This document shows positions 1 through 5,518 of a DNA stretch of 6,645 bases, piece after piece. Made by a program: the position numbers and the translations under genes. Origin of the DNA: an uncultured Ruminococcus sp. (GTDB lineage: Bacteria; Bacillota; Clostridia; Oscillospirales; Acutalibacteraceae); the NCBI GenBank assembly GCA_902772795.1, contig CACYBZ010000075.1, positions 1-6,645 on the forward strand, read 5' to 3'. Within the stretch, counting starts at the first letter, position 1. Each line of letters opens with the position of its first letter. A model generated the notes under the pieces. That model did no database searches. It saw nothing but the letters and a program-made list of their open reading frames with translations, and was not told the origin of the DNA.

Positions 1-28
1 ACGGTTTGTTCCGCTGTCCGTTATCCGC

Positions 29-439
29 TTACGACTTTTGTTCCAGCAGGTCATTGAGTGTTTTGCTGTAAAAGAAATCGTGTACCATGGCATTATATTC
101 TTCCCACATCGGCAAAGTACGGCACTCATGTTTTCTGGGACATTCCACCGTCTTACCCGACAGACACGCAACTGATGACAGTGTACCTTCCATGAGTTCC
201 AGTATTTCCCCCACAGGATATTCTGTCGGTTTGCGACAGAGTTTATAGCCACCGCCTTTTCCGCTTGCTCCCACTAACAGACCGCCCGAAACCATATCCT
301 TGACAATAATTTCCAGATATTTTTTCGACAAACCTTGCCGTAAAGCGATATCTTTCAGCGGAATATAATTACCGTTGTCATTTTCAGCCAGGTCAATCAT
401 TACTCTGATAGCATATCTTCCTTTTGTGGATATCATCAT
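29..439 (-). CDS. iscR: Rrf2-family transcriptional regulator, IscR-like
   Basis: This is a 136-residue cytoplasmic DNA-binding protein of normal Rrf2/IscR length. The N-terminus ISTKGRYAIRVMIDLA is the family signature. The winged helix-turn-helix follows at about residues 28-65 (recognition stretch LSKKYLEIIVKDM, wing GKGGGYKL). Three cysteines, C92, C100 and C106, sit where IscR and related proteins bind an iron-sulfur cluster, so it probably senses Fe-S status. It diverges from iscSU across 140 bp that carry ACCTA/TAGGT half-sites over both promoters, which suggests autorepression and control of iscSU. A GGTGG-type ribosome site (444-449) lies 4 nt before the first ATG and 7 nt before a second, adjacent ATG, so translation may begin at 436. 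The family call is secure. The symbol rests on the iscSU neighbourhood; a CymR-like or other Rrf2 role is less likely. Confidence 0.93.
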   Translation of the reverse strand: MMISTKGRYAIRVMIDLAENDNGNYIPLKDIALRQGLSKKYLEIIVKDMVSGGLLVGASGKGGGYKLCRKPTEYPVGEILELMEGTLSSVACLSGKTVECPRKHECRTLPMWEEYNAMVHDFFYSKTLNDLLEQKS

Positions 440-455
440 AAAACCACCTTTCTGT

Positions 456-496
456 TTGATTTACCTATTATACCCCAAGGCAGATAGGTAAATCAA
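456..496. promoter_or_regulatory. Inverted repeat, probable IscR/Rrf2 operator
   Basis: A perfect 13-bp inverted repeat, TTGATTTACCTAT (456-468) and ATAGGTAAATCAA (484-496), is separated by 15 bp and spans the iscR promoter. The core ACCTAT/ATAGGT recurs over the iscS promoter. This shared motif between a regulator and its target is what an autorepressor site should look like. The 15-bp spacer is long for one dimer, so each arm may belong to a separate site or the arms may bind cooperatively. Confidence 0.6.
467..496 (-). promoter_or_regulatory. iscR promoter (minus strand)
   Basis: Read on the minus strand, a perfect TATAAT -10 box (467-472) lies 18 bp from a TTGATT -35 box (491-496). The gene start is about 28 bp beyond the -10, which leaves a short leader with the ribosome site. 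The right arm of the long inverted repeat at 456-496 overlaps the -35 and the left arm overlaps part of the -10. Confidence 0.7.
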
Positions 497-514
497 GCAA
501 AAAATTTTCTTTTT

Positions 515-541
515 ACCTATTGACTTTGTAGGTTAATAGGT
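515..541. promoter_or_regulatory. Probable IscR/Rrf2 operator over the iscS promoter
   Basis: ACCTA (515-519) and TAGGT (529-533) form an inverted pair with a 9-bp spacer that covers the -35 box of iscS. A further half-site AATAGGT (535-541) ends one base before the -10 box. Binding here would block RNA polymerase. The half-sites match those at 456-496 over the iscR promoter. Confidence 0.55.
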
Positions 542-548
542 CTATAAT
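520..548 (+). promoter_or_regulatory. iscSU promoter
   Basis: TTGACT (520-525), a 17-bp spacer and a perfect TATAAT (543-548) form a near-consensus housekeeping promoter. Transcription should start near 555, giving a leader of roughly 27 nt before the TTG start of iscS. Such a strong core promoter fits a gene whose rate is set by a repressor, and the ACCTA/TAGGT half-sites lie directly on it. Confidence 0.8.
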
Positions 549-581
549 ACAGAACATGGCAAACGAAAGGAGTTTTTCACT

Positions 582-1766
582 TTGATATATGCAGACAATG
601 CCGCCACGACAAAAATGAGTGAAGCGGCACTTCATACAATGATTTCCGTTATCAATGAAAATTATGGCAATCCCTCCAGTCTTTACCACTTCGGACAGAA
701 AGCCAAAGAACTGCTGGAAAAAGCCAGAACGGATATTGCACAAATCATCAACGCTGAACCCAGAGAAATTATTTTCACTTCGGGAGGAAGTGAATCTGAC
801 AATCAGGCAATACTGTCTGTGGCGGAAATCGGTCGGAAAAGCGGTAAGAAACACATTATTTCCTCTGCTTTTGAACATCATGCCGTTCTGCACACACTCA
901 GGAAACTGGAAAAAGACGGTTTCACCGTCACCCTGCTGGACGTTCACGCAGACGGACTGATACGTCCCGAAGAAGTTGAAAACGCTATCCGTGAAGATAC
1001 CTGTCTGGTGACAATCATGTACGCCAACAACGAAATCGGTACAATACAGCCCATTGCCGAAATCGGGGCAATATGCCGAAAACACAATGTGCCGTTCCAC
1101 ACCGATGCAGTGCAGGCAATCGGACACTTGCCGATTGATGTCAAAGCACAGAATATTGATTTGCTTTCCGCATCGGCACACAAGTTTCACGGCCCTAAAG
1201 GGACAGGCTTTCTTTATGTCAGAAAAGGAATTCCGCTGACCAATCTCATTGAGGGCGGTGCTCAGGAACGTGGCAAACGGGCAGGAACAGAAAACGTTCC
1301 CGCAATTGTCGCAACGGCAACGGCACTGCGTGAGGCAACAGAAACAATGGACAAGACCGCTGTCATGCTCACCAGGAAAAGAAACCGTCTGATAGAGGGA
1401 CTGAAAGAAATTCCCCATTCGTCACTTAACGGCGACGCAGAAAGACGACTGCCTTCCAATGTCAGTTTCTGTTTTGAGGGAATCGAGGGAGAAGCCTTGT
1501 TGCTGTTGCTTGACCAGAAAGGTATTATGGCATCATCGGGAAGTGCCTGCACGTCGGGAGCACTTGACCCCAGTCATGTTCTGCTGGCTATCGGACGGGT
1601 GCACGATGTGGCACACGGTTCGCTGAGATTGAGTATCGGAGAAGATATCACTGATGACGATGTAGAAGAAATCATTCGCATTGTCAAAGAGGTAGTGACG
1701 TATCTGAGAAGTTTCTCTCCTATCTGGCGTGATTTGGTATCGGGCAAAAAACAATTTATTCTATAA
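582..1766 (+). CDS. iscS: Cysteine desulfurase (IscS/NifS family)
   Basis: This 394-residue PLP enzyme converts cysteine to alanine and passes the sulfur as a persulfide to scaffold and other acceptors in the cytoplasm. Visible landmarks are the N-terminal YADNAATT, the GGSESDNQA cofactor loop (68-76), the catalytic-base histidine H99 in EHHAV, the D175/Q178 pair in TDAVQAIG, the PLP Schiff-base lysine K201 in [10 protein letters not shown], and the persulfide cysteine C323 in SSGSACTSG. The C-terminus keeps an LRSFSPIW segment like the end of bacterial IscS, which contacts IscU. The start is TTG at 582, set by AAAGGAG (566-572) 9 nt upstream and by the family's usual N-terminus; no ATG in frame fits. 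iscU follows after 22 bp with its own ribosome site, so the two form an operon. All catalytic residues are present. Confidence 0.96.
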   Translation: MIYADNAATTKMSEAALHTMISVINENYGNPSSLYHFGQKAKELLEKARTDIAQIINAEPREIIFTSGGSESDNQAILSVAEIGRKSGKKHIISSAFEHHAVLHTLRKLEKDGFTVTLLDVHADGLIRPEEVENAIREDTCLVTIMYANNEIGTIQPIAEIGAICRKHNVPFHTDAVQAIGHLPIDVKAQNIDLLSASAHKFHGPKGTGFLYVRKGIPLTNLIEGGAQERGKRAGTENVPAIVATATALREATETMDKTAVMLTRKRNRLIEGLKEIPHSSLNGDAERRLPSNVSFCFEGIEGEALLLLLDQKGIMASSGSACTSGALDPSHVLLAIGRVHDVAHGSLRLSIGEDITDDDVEEIIRIVKEVVTYLRSFSPIWRDLVSGKKQFIL

Positions 1767-1788
1767 AAAAATAACGGAGGGTTTCATC

Positions 1789-2166
1789 ATGGCTTTATAC
1801 AGTGAAAAGGTAATGGATCATTTTCTCAATCCCCGCAATGTCGGCGTTATAGAGGACGCTGACGGCATAGGTGAAGTAGGCAATGCCAAGTGTGGCGATA
1901 TCATGAAAATATACCTGAAAATTGATGATGATGTGATTACAGATGTCAAATTTGAAACATTCGGTTGCGGAAGTGCGATTGCTTCGAGTTCCATGGCGAC
2001 GGAATTAATCAAAGGAAAACCTGTTTCACAGGCAAAGGAACTGACAAACAAAGCTGTCGCAGAGGCTCTGGACGGATTGCCTGCCTATAAAATGCACTGT
2101 TCGGTGCTGGCTGAAGAAGCCATTCGCTCTGCACTGGAAGATTACGAAACAAGAAAACAAGCATAA
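1789..2166 (+). CDS. iscU: Iron-sulfur cluster scaffold protein IscU/NifU-like
   Basis: This 125-residue scaffold assembles Fe-S clusters using sulfur from IscS. The three ligand cysteines are present: C35 in GNAKCGD, C60 in FGCGSA and C104 in MHCSVLAEE. The conserved D37 and H103 are there too. The start is the ATG at 1789, 7 nt after GGAGGG (1776-1781); the frame is open further upstream, but the extra 20 codons lack family similarity and overlap iscS. The C-terminus ends just after the third cysteine, so this is the single-domain IscU form and not a longer NifU with ferredoxin or Nfu domains. The loop that reads LPPVK in proteobacterial IscU, where HscA binds, reads LPAYK (97-101) here, and no hscAB is in view. 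It is co-transcribed with iscS and ends before a strong terminator. Confidence 0.95.
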   Translation: MALYSEKVMDHFLNPRNVGVIEDADGIGEVGNAKCGDIMKIYLKIDDDVITDVKFETFGCGSAIASSSMATELIKGKPVSQAKELTNKAVAEALDGLPAYKMHCSVLAEEAIRSALEDYETRKQA

Positions 2167-2217
2167 CAGTCAGCCTTTCATTCTGCTGTCAAAGCAGCGA
2201 AAAGGTATGGGTATCTG

Positions 2218-2267
2218 AAAAAAATGTTGCCTGAATACCGTTCTGCGGTAATTCAGGCAACATTTTT
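2218..2267. terminator. Bidirectional intrinsic terminator
   Basis: A 17-bp stem (2224-2240 with 2246-2263, one bulged base) surrounds a TTCTG loop. Seven As precede it and five Ts follow it, so it can act on both strands. It ends the iscSU transcript from the left and the kinase-regulator transcript from the right, which converge here. The stretch 2167-2217 between iscU and the hairpin shows nothing else clear. Confidence 0.93.
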
Positions 2268-2295
2268 ATGCTTAGGAAATTCATCGGATAAACAA

Positions 2296-2562
2296 TTACT
2301 CATCATAGTTATTCAATGAACCGTATTGTTCAATCCATATATATTTTCTCCAGTTATTTTCGCTAAGATAGATTCTGGCAACAACATAAAGACGTTTTCG
2401 GCATTCTTCATGGCTCATAACAAACCGATAGGTTGTTTCGTCCAGACATTTTTTTAAAAACAACCTTGCTTCTTCTTTATACTTTCCCGGAGTGTAATAG
2501 TGGTTACTGAAAGTATCAGACAGATTTTCCTTTTCTTGTTCCATTACTCTTGACTGTTCCAT
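2296..2562 (-). CDS. Small hypothetical protein overlapping the response regulator gene
   Basis: This 88-residue acidic-to-neutral protein is not recognised. It is rich in Tyr, Glu, Lys and Arg, has no signal peptide or membrane segment, and is probably cytoplasmic; residues 25-70 look mostly helical. It starts 47 nt inside the response regulator gene in a different frame. The sign that it is real is AAGGAG (2570-2575) exactly 7 nt before its ATG; this ribosome site lies inside the regulator's coding sequence, so the two are probably translationally coupled. A second ATG six codons in (MEQSRV-MEQEKE) comes from an 18-bp partial duplication. It ends about 30 bp before the shared terminator, as expected for the last gene of an operon. 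Function is unknown; a partner or modulator of the two-component system is a guess from position only. Confidence 0.68.
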   Translation of the reverse strand: MEQSRVMEQEKENLSDTFSNHYYTPGKYKEEARLFLKKCLDETTYRFVMSHEECRKRLYVVARIYLSENNWRKYIWIEQYGSLNNYDE

Positions 2563-3373
2563 TATTCATCTCCTTAGTATTGTTGATACGTTCCACATAA
2601 GCTTCCGTCAGACTCGCCCATGTATAGGCACTCATATATTCTCCGTGATAGGCGTTAATCATTTCAATATCCCCCTCAAAAAAGCGATACAGGTCACAGC
2701 TGACTTTTTCGGGACAGATACGCAATGTTCCTCTTTTCATTTCGACAATCTCGCTGATACCGTTGGCAAGAAGTGTATCACGCAGACTACGGATTATTAC
2801 GTCCAGTTGTTTCTGCATCTTACGGTCATAGAGTCCGTCAGGCCACAGTACAGCGAAAGCAGTGGCTCGGGTGACAGTTGCTCCCTGTCTGTCTACCAGA
2901 TAGGCAAGGAGTTCTTTTGCTTTGGTACGCTGAAAACTGACAGGTTGCCCGTCAATGAGCAAATCAAAATCCCCGAACGTCCGTATGACAACATGCGAAT
3001 TTGTGTCAGATGTGTGTTTATCTGAAAGTGCATAATCAATTTCTGTAAGAAGTCTTTCACGGCTGACAGGCTTGAGAATGTATCCCGATGTATGCAGTTT
3101 AAAGGCATCTACGGCATACTGAGCAAATCCCGTCAGAAAAATAACAGCGGTATGGGGACAGATTTCCTTGATTTTCATTGCCAGCGAGAGTCCGTCCATA
3201 TCGGGCATATTGATATCCAGCAACGCAATATCTGCCGTATGAACGGCAAGCCAGTCCAGAGCGTCCTTTGCCCGTGTGAACCCCTCTACCTCAGGGTGAT
3301 ACGGAAGTTCCTGACAAAGGGAAACGGTCAGACCGAGTACCAGTTCTTCATCATCTACACAGAGAATAGTCAT
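2516..3373 (-). CDS. Response regulator with REC and SARP/BTAD-type DNA-binding region
   Basis: This is a 285-residue cytoplasmic transcription regulator. The receiver domain (1-118) has the acidic pair D7/D8, the phospho-acceptor D53 in LLDINMPDMDG, T81 in FLTGF and K101 in LKPVS, so it should be phosphorylated. Residues 128-215 resemble the OmpR/SARP winged helix (RTFGDFDLLIDGQPVSF, then RTKAKELLAYLVDRQG). Residues 220-262 fit the short BTAD-like helical part seen in this class (CDLYRFFEGD, AYHGEYMSAYTWASL). The start is the ATG at 3373, 7 nt after AGGAGG (3381-3386); a longer open frame upstream runs into the 85-bp repeat and is not coding. Residues 265-285 are a polar tail with no domain and overlap the next gene. 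The upstream kinase is the likely partner. The winged helix suggests binding to direct repeats, and one lies before the kinase promoter. Confidence 0.92.
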   Translation of the reverse strand: MTILCVDDEELVLGLTVSLCQELPYHPEVEGFTRAKDALDWLAVHTADIALLDINMPDMDGLSLAMKIKEICPHTAVIFLTGFAQYAVDAFKLHTSGYILKPVSRERLLTEIDYALSDKHTSDTNSHVVIRTFGDFDLLIDGQPVSFQRTKAKELLAYLVDRQGATVTRATAFAVLWPDGLYDRKMQKQLDVIIRSLRDTLLANGISEIVEMKRGTLRICPEKVSCDLYRFFEGDIEMINAYHGEYMSAYTWASLTEAYVERINNTKEMNNGTVKSNGTRKGKSV

Positions 3374-3407
3374 GATTTTTCCTCCTGTTTCCACGCAAGT
3401 CCGAGTG

Positions 3408-3492
3408 TTTAAGGGCGTTGCCCTTAAAAATCCTATCAGGGGCTTTGCCCCTGAACCCCACAAGCCTTTAAAAAGGCTTGACCGAAATTTTA
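3408..3492 (+). repeat. 85-bp triple-hairpin repeat, copy A
   Basis: The element is made almost entirely of three palindromes in a row. These are TTTAAGGGC/GCCCTTAAA (3408-3428), TCAGGGGC/GCCCCTGA (3436-3454) and CAAGCCTTT/AAAGGCTTG (3461-3480), followed by an ACCGAAATTTTA tail. It lies between the kinase stop and the regulator start. An inverted copy, 81 of 85 bases identical and without gaps, lies on the other side of the kinase gene. It resembles dispersed REP or MITE-like intergenic elements. No protein is encoded. The rest of the gap (3493-3553) shows nothing clear. Confidence 0.92.
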
Positions 3493-3553
3493 GTTTTGCT
3501 TATCTGAACTTACGCCATGTTGTTCTTTTGGTTGAATGGTATGATACGGCGGT

Positions 3554-4795
3554 CTACTGCTGTGAAAGCGGAAGGCGAATCGTTACTGTTGTACCTTCAT
3601 TCAAGCGACTTTCGATAGTCACTGTGCCACCGCACATTTTTTCTATTCTTTCCCTGACGTTTTTGATACCGATATGTGTTTCATTAGGATTGCTCTCCGA
3701 CTGCGTATCAAAGCCTTTGCCGTTATCACAAATGATGATTTCATGAAAGCCGTTGTTGTTCTGTGTCGTTACCAGAACATGACCGTTTTCCCGAATACGT
3801 ACACCATGCCGTATTGCATTTTCCACCAACGGCTGTACCGTCAGAGCAGGCAACAGAAAATCTTCGTCACGGATATCATATTCCACATGAATTTTCGGAA
3901 AACGTATCATTTCAATTTCGGCATAGATTTTTGTATGTTCCAGTTCCCGTCCGATAGAAATCAGGTTAGGCTGGTCGAGAGAATCAATATTCTGCCTTAG
4001 ATATGTACCGAATTTTTCTGTGGTATAAAATGCTTTTTCAGGGTCAACACGGCACAATGCCTGAATCGTTGACAACGTATTGTACAGAAAATGTGGCTGA
4101 ATCTGCGACATCATAATCTGAATACGTTGTTCTGCCATCAATGCCTGTTCATGTTCCCGTACAAACTGCAGGTGAAACCAGATGTAGTAAAACACATTGC
4201 TGCTTACCGTTGCGATTGTCAGAAACGTTACAGGATAATTTCTATAGTCTACCACAGAATCCCAGACGACTGAGGCAATAATCAGAAATACATTGAAAAT
4301 CGGAATCCATGCCTCTGCTTTTTTCATTCCTCCAAATTCCCTGATAGTCAGATAGGTAAGGTAAAACAGCAGAATACCGCTGACAATATGACAACTATAC
4401 CCCAGTATACCACGCCGAAAATAATTATTTTCATCAATCGAAAAACATATGTCCGAAACAAGTGCCGTCATATAGATTACTGCATTGACGATGACAAGCC
4501 CCCACATAAATTTTTCCTTACGTTCTTTACTGACAACATAACAAAGCAGAACCAGAATCAATGGTCGGACGGAATAGCCGTAAATGGCGACAACAATTCT
4601 TGCCAACAGATTTGTCCCCTCGGAATCCATAAGATGTCCCGTATAATCCCGCACAATAAGACTGAATATTAATACTACAATAATCATCATAAATTTTTTG
4701 TGTTCCCTGCTGATGTAGGAATCAACCATGACAGCAAAAGTAAAACCTATCAGTTGTAAAAATAAAGGTGTAAGTAAAATTACATCACTTATCAT
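3554..4795 (-). CDS. LytS-like membrane sensor histidine kinase (HisK_5 / HATPase_c)
   Basis: This is a 413-residue sensor kinase. About seven hydrophobic segments fill residues 2-208 (near 2-24, 34-49, 64-88, 97-116, 128-150, 162-181 and 188-208), so the input domain is membrane-embedded with little extracellular part. After a short linker comes the LytS/YpdA-type phospho-acceptor motif SQIQPHFLYNTL with H235. The ATP-binding domain follows: N box QPLVENAIRHGV (N326), DNGKGF (D357), and GIKNVRERI (from about 377). It should phosphorylate the response regulator encoded 180 bp downstream. The ATG at 4795 was chosen because AAAGGTG (4805-4811) is 9 nt upstream; a GTG at 4807 is in frame but is part of that ribosome site. 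The gene is bracketed by the two inverted 85-bp repeats. The signal sensed cannot be told from sequence. Confidence 0.93.
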   Translation of the reverse strand: MISDVILLTPLFLQLIGFTFAVMVDSYISREHKKFMMIIVVLIFSLIVRDYTGHLMDSEGTNLLARIVVAIYGYSVRPLILVLLCYVVSKERKEKFMWGLVIVNAVIYMTALVSDICFSIDENNYFRRGILGYSCHIVSGILLFYLTYLTIREFGGMKKAEAWIPIFNVFLIIASVVWDSVVDYRNYPVTFLTIATVSSNVFYYIWFHLQFVREHEQALMAEQRIQIMMSQIQPHFLYNTLSTIQALCRVDPEKAFYTTEKFGTYLRQNIDSLDQPNLISIGRELEHTKIYAEIEMIRFPKIHVEYDIRDEDFLLPALTVQPLVENAIRHGVRIRENGHVLVTTQNNNGFHEIIICDNGKGFDTQSESNPNETHIGIKNVRERIEKMCGGTVTIESRLNEGTTVTIRLPLSQQ

Positions 4796-4847
4796 TGAAA
4801 TTATCACCTTTCTTCGCTATTCCGTCACTGTGAGTAATAACCAACCA

Positions 4848-4932
4848 TAAAATTTCGGTCAAGCCTTTTTAAAGGCTTGTGGGGTTCAGAGGCAAAGCCC
4901 CTGATGGGATTTTCAAGGGCAACACCCTTAAA
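4848..4932 (-). repeat. 85-bp triple-hairpin repeat, copy B (inverted)
   Basis: This is the reverse complement of copy A with four differences in 85 bases, at 4890, 4906, 4914 and 4924, and no gaps. It lies 52 bp before the kinase start and two bases after the -10 box of the predicted kinase promoter, so most of it would be in the kinase leader RNA. Three of the four differences fall in stems and turn G-C or A-U pairs into G-U pairs when read on the minus strand, so the hairpins are kept. Confidence 0.92.
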
Positions 4933-4933
4933 T

Positions 4934-4962
4934 ATTATATTTTAACGTACCGAAAATAGCAA
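4934..4962 (-). promoter_or_regulatory. Candidate promoter of the kinase-regulator operon
   Basis: On the minus strand, a perfect TATAAT (4934-4939) lies 17 bp from a weak -35 TTGCTA (4957-4962). Predicted transcription start is near 4927, at the outer edge of repeat copy B. The weak -35 suggests dependence on an activator, and a direct repeat sits immediately upstream of it. Confidence 0.5.
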
Positions 4963-4963
4963 T

Positions 4964-4998
4964 AGTCAATATCACTGTTTTCTGACAGTCAGATATCA
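4964..4998. promoter_or_regulatory. Direct repeat before the kinase promoter, possible regulator site
   Basis: AGTCAATATCA (4964-4974) and AGTCAGATATCA (4987-4998) are near-identical direct repeats about 23 bp apart, close to two helical turns. The first touches the -35 box. A perfect short palindrome, TCTGACAGTCAGA (4981-4993), overlaps the second. OmpR- and SARP-type winged-helix regulators typically bind direct repeats placed this way to activate transcription, so the operon's own regulator is a candidate binder. This is inferred from position only. Confidence 0.4.
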
Positions 4999-5006
4999 TT
5001 AACCAC

Positions 5007-5051
5007 AAAAGCGTACACTATCAGACTGACGTTTTCCGATAGTGTACGCTT
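5007..5051 (-). terminator. 14-bp perfect hairpin, possible minus-strand terminator
   Basis: AAGCGTACACTATC (5009-5022) pairs perfectly with 5038-5051 around a 15-nt loop. On the minus strand the stem runs into a four-base T tract, so it may end transcripts coming from the right, before the kinase promoter. On the plus strand no T tract follows. The short T tract makes it a moderate terminator; the length and perfection of the stem make chance unlikely. Confidence 0.6.
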
Positions 5052-5275
5052 GACTTGTTATCTGCCTGTGGCATAAACCGATAATACCATTCACCTGAAT
5101 CAACATACCTGATTACAGTATCGTTTTTCCCACTGTCTGGCAATCCTTTGCGGTGTTCATTAATAACATATACATCTGTACTGTTTTCCAAAAACAAGAA
5201 CACAAAACGGTACACCTGTATGTGTCGCTGATACCGATTGATTCGGGCGAACAAAAAAACAATCGATATCAACAT
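5021..5275 (-). CDS. Doubtful 84-codon frame, possibly a gene remnant
   Basis: The frame encodes a hydrophobic N-terminus (LISIVFLFA) and a soluble part rich in Tyr, Asp and Arg (for example RYVDSGEWYYRFMPQADNK), which looks protein-like. No ribosome site precedes its ATG, and the frame is open for only 13 more codons upstream before a stop. Its final codons form one arm of the perfect hairpin at 5009-5051, and the frame ends in TGATAG inside it. Upstream, at 5398-5400, is a well-placed start (GAGG then ATG-AAA-AAA) in another frame, which reads as a signal-peptide-like start if one A of a six-A run is dropped. The simplest reading is the 3' part of a frameshifted small membrane or secreted protein gene. 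It could also be spurious. Not recognised. Confidence 0.3.
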   Translation of the reverse strand: MLISIVFLFARINRYQRHIQVYRFVFLFLENSTDVYVINEHRKGLPDSGKNDTVIRYVDSGEWYYRFMPQADNKSSVHYRKTSV

Positions 5276-5340
5276 AAAAATCAGTAAATGAAATTTTCCA
5301 ATGACAAATTCGTCAGAACAGTTTTATCACCGTTCCGAAT

Positions 5341-5400
5341 TCATTTCTCCGGAAAAATACTGATACAACCGCTAAAAAAATTTCCGATATCTTTTTTCAT
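5341..5400 (-). CDS. 19-codon frame with ribosome site, possible broken gene start
   Basis: A start at 5400 is preceded by GAGG at suitable distance and begins Met-Lys-Lys, but it stops after 19 codons. Shifting by one base in the AAAAAA run gives MKKISEIFLAVVSVFF, a typical signal or membrane start, and continues to a stop near 5315. This suggests a slippage mutation that broke a small exported protein whose remainder is the frame ending at 5021. It could instead be a tiny peptide or chance. Confidence 0.22.
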   Translation of the reverse strand: MKKDIGNFFSGCISIFPEK

Positions 5401-5518
5401 ATTTTCCTCAACATACCTTCCATGACACAACCATCATTTTCCGTTAATAGCTTAATGGTGAGTCATATCGTAAAGGATTGTCTGCTTCTGAACAGAACAA
5501 CCCTCGTTACGGTTCATG

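Noticed and set aside
556..585. Nine-codon frame (MANERSFSL) overlapping the TTG start of iscS, a possible leader peptide
   Set aside because: The predicted transcript starts only about one base before its ATG, it has no ribosome site, and it contains no cysteine run that would make sense as a sulfur sensor. The GGAG inside it serves iscS.
513..1418. 301-codon minus-strand frame opposite iscS
   Set aside because: It is a cysteine- and phenylalanine-rich shadow of the complete iscS gene, whose catalytic residues are all present.
1729..1788. Upstream extension of iscU by 20 codons
   Set aside because: It overlaps the end of iscS, lacks family similarity, and the ATG at 1789 has a strong ribosome site at ideal distance.
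2167..2217. Weak hairpin CTGCT/AGCAG after iscU
   Set aside because: Only five pairs and no T tract; the strong terminator a few bases on explains the end of the operon.
3374..3463. Longer start for the response regulator
   Set aside because: The extra residues are a translation of the hairpin repeat, and the ATG at 3373 has AGGAGG 7 nt upstream and begins the receiver domain exactly.
3408..3492. Copy A as a transcription terminator between kinase and regulator
   Set aside because: On the minus strand no hairpin is followed by a T tract, and the regulator has no convincing promoter of its own in the gap, so readthrough is more likely.
3408..4932. Repeats as ends of an insertion sequence or CRISPR units
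   Set aside because: No transposase is encoded between them, there are only two copies in opposite orientation, no spacers, and no visible target duplication.
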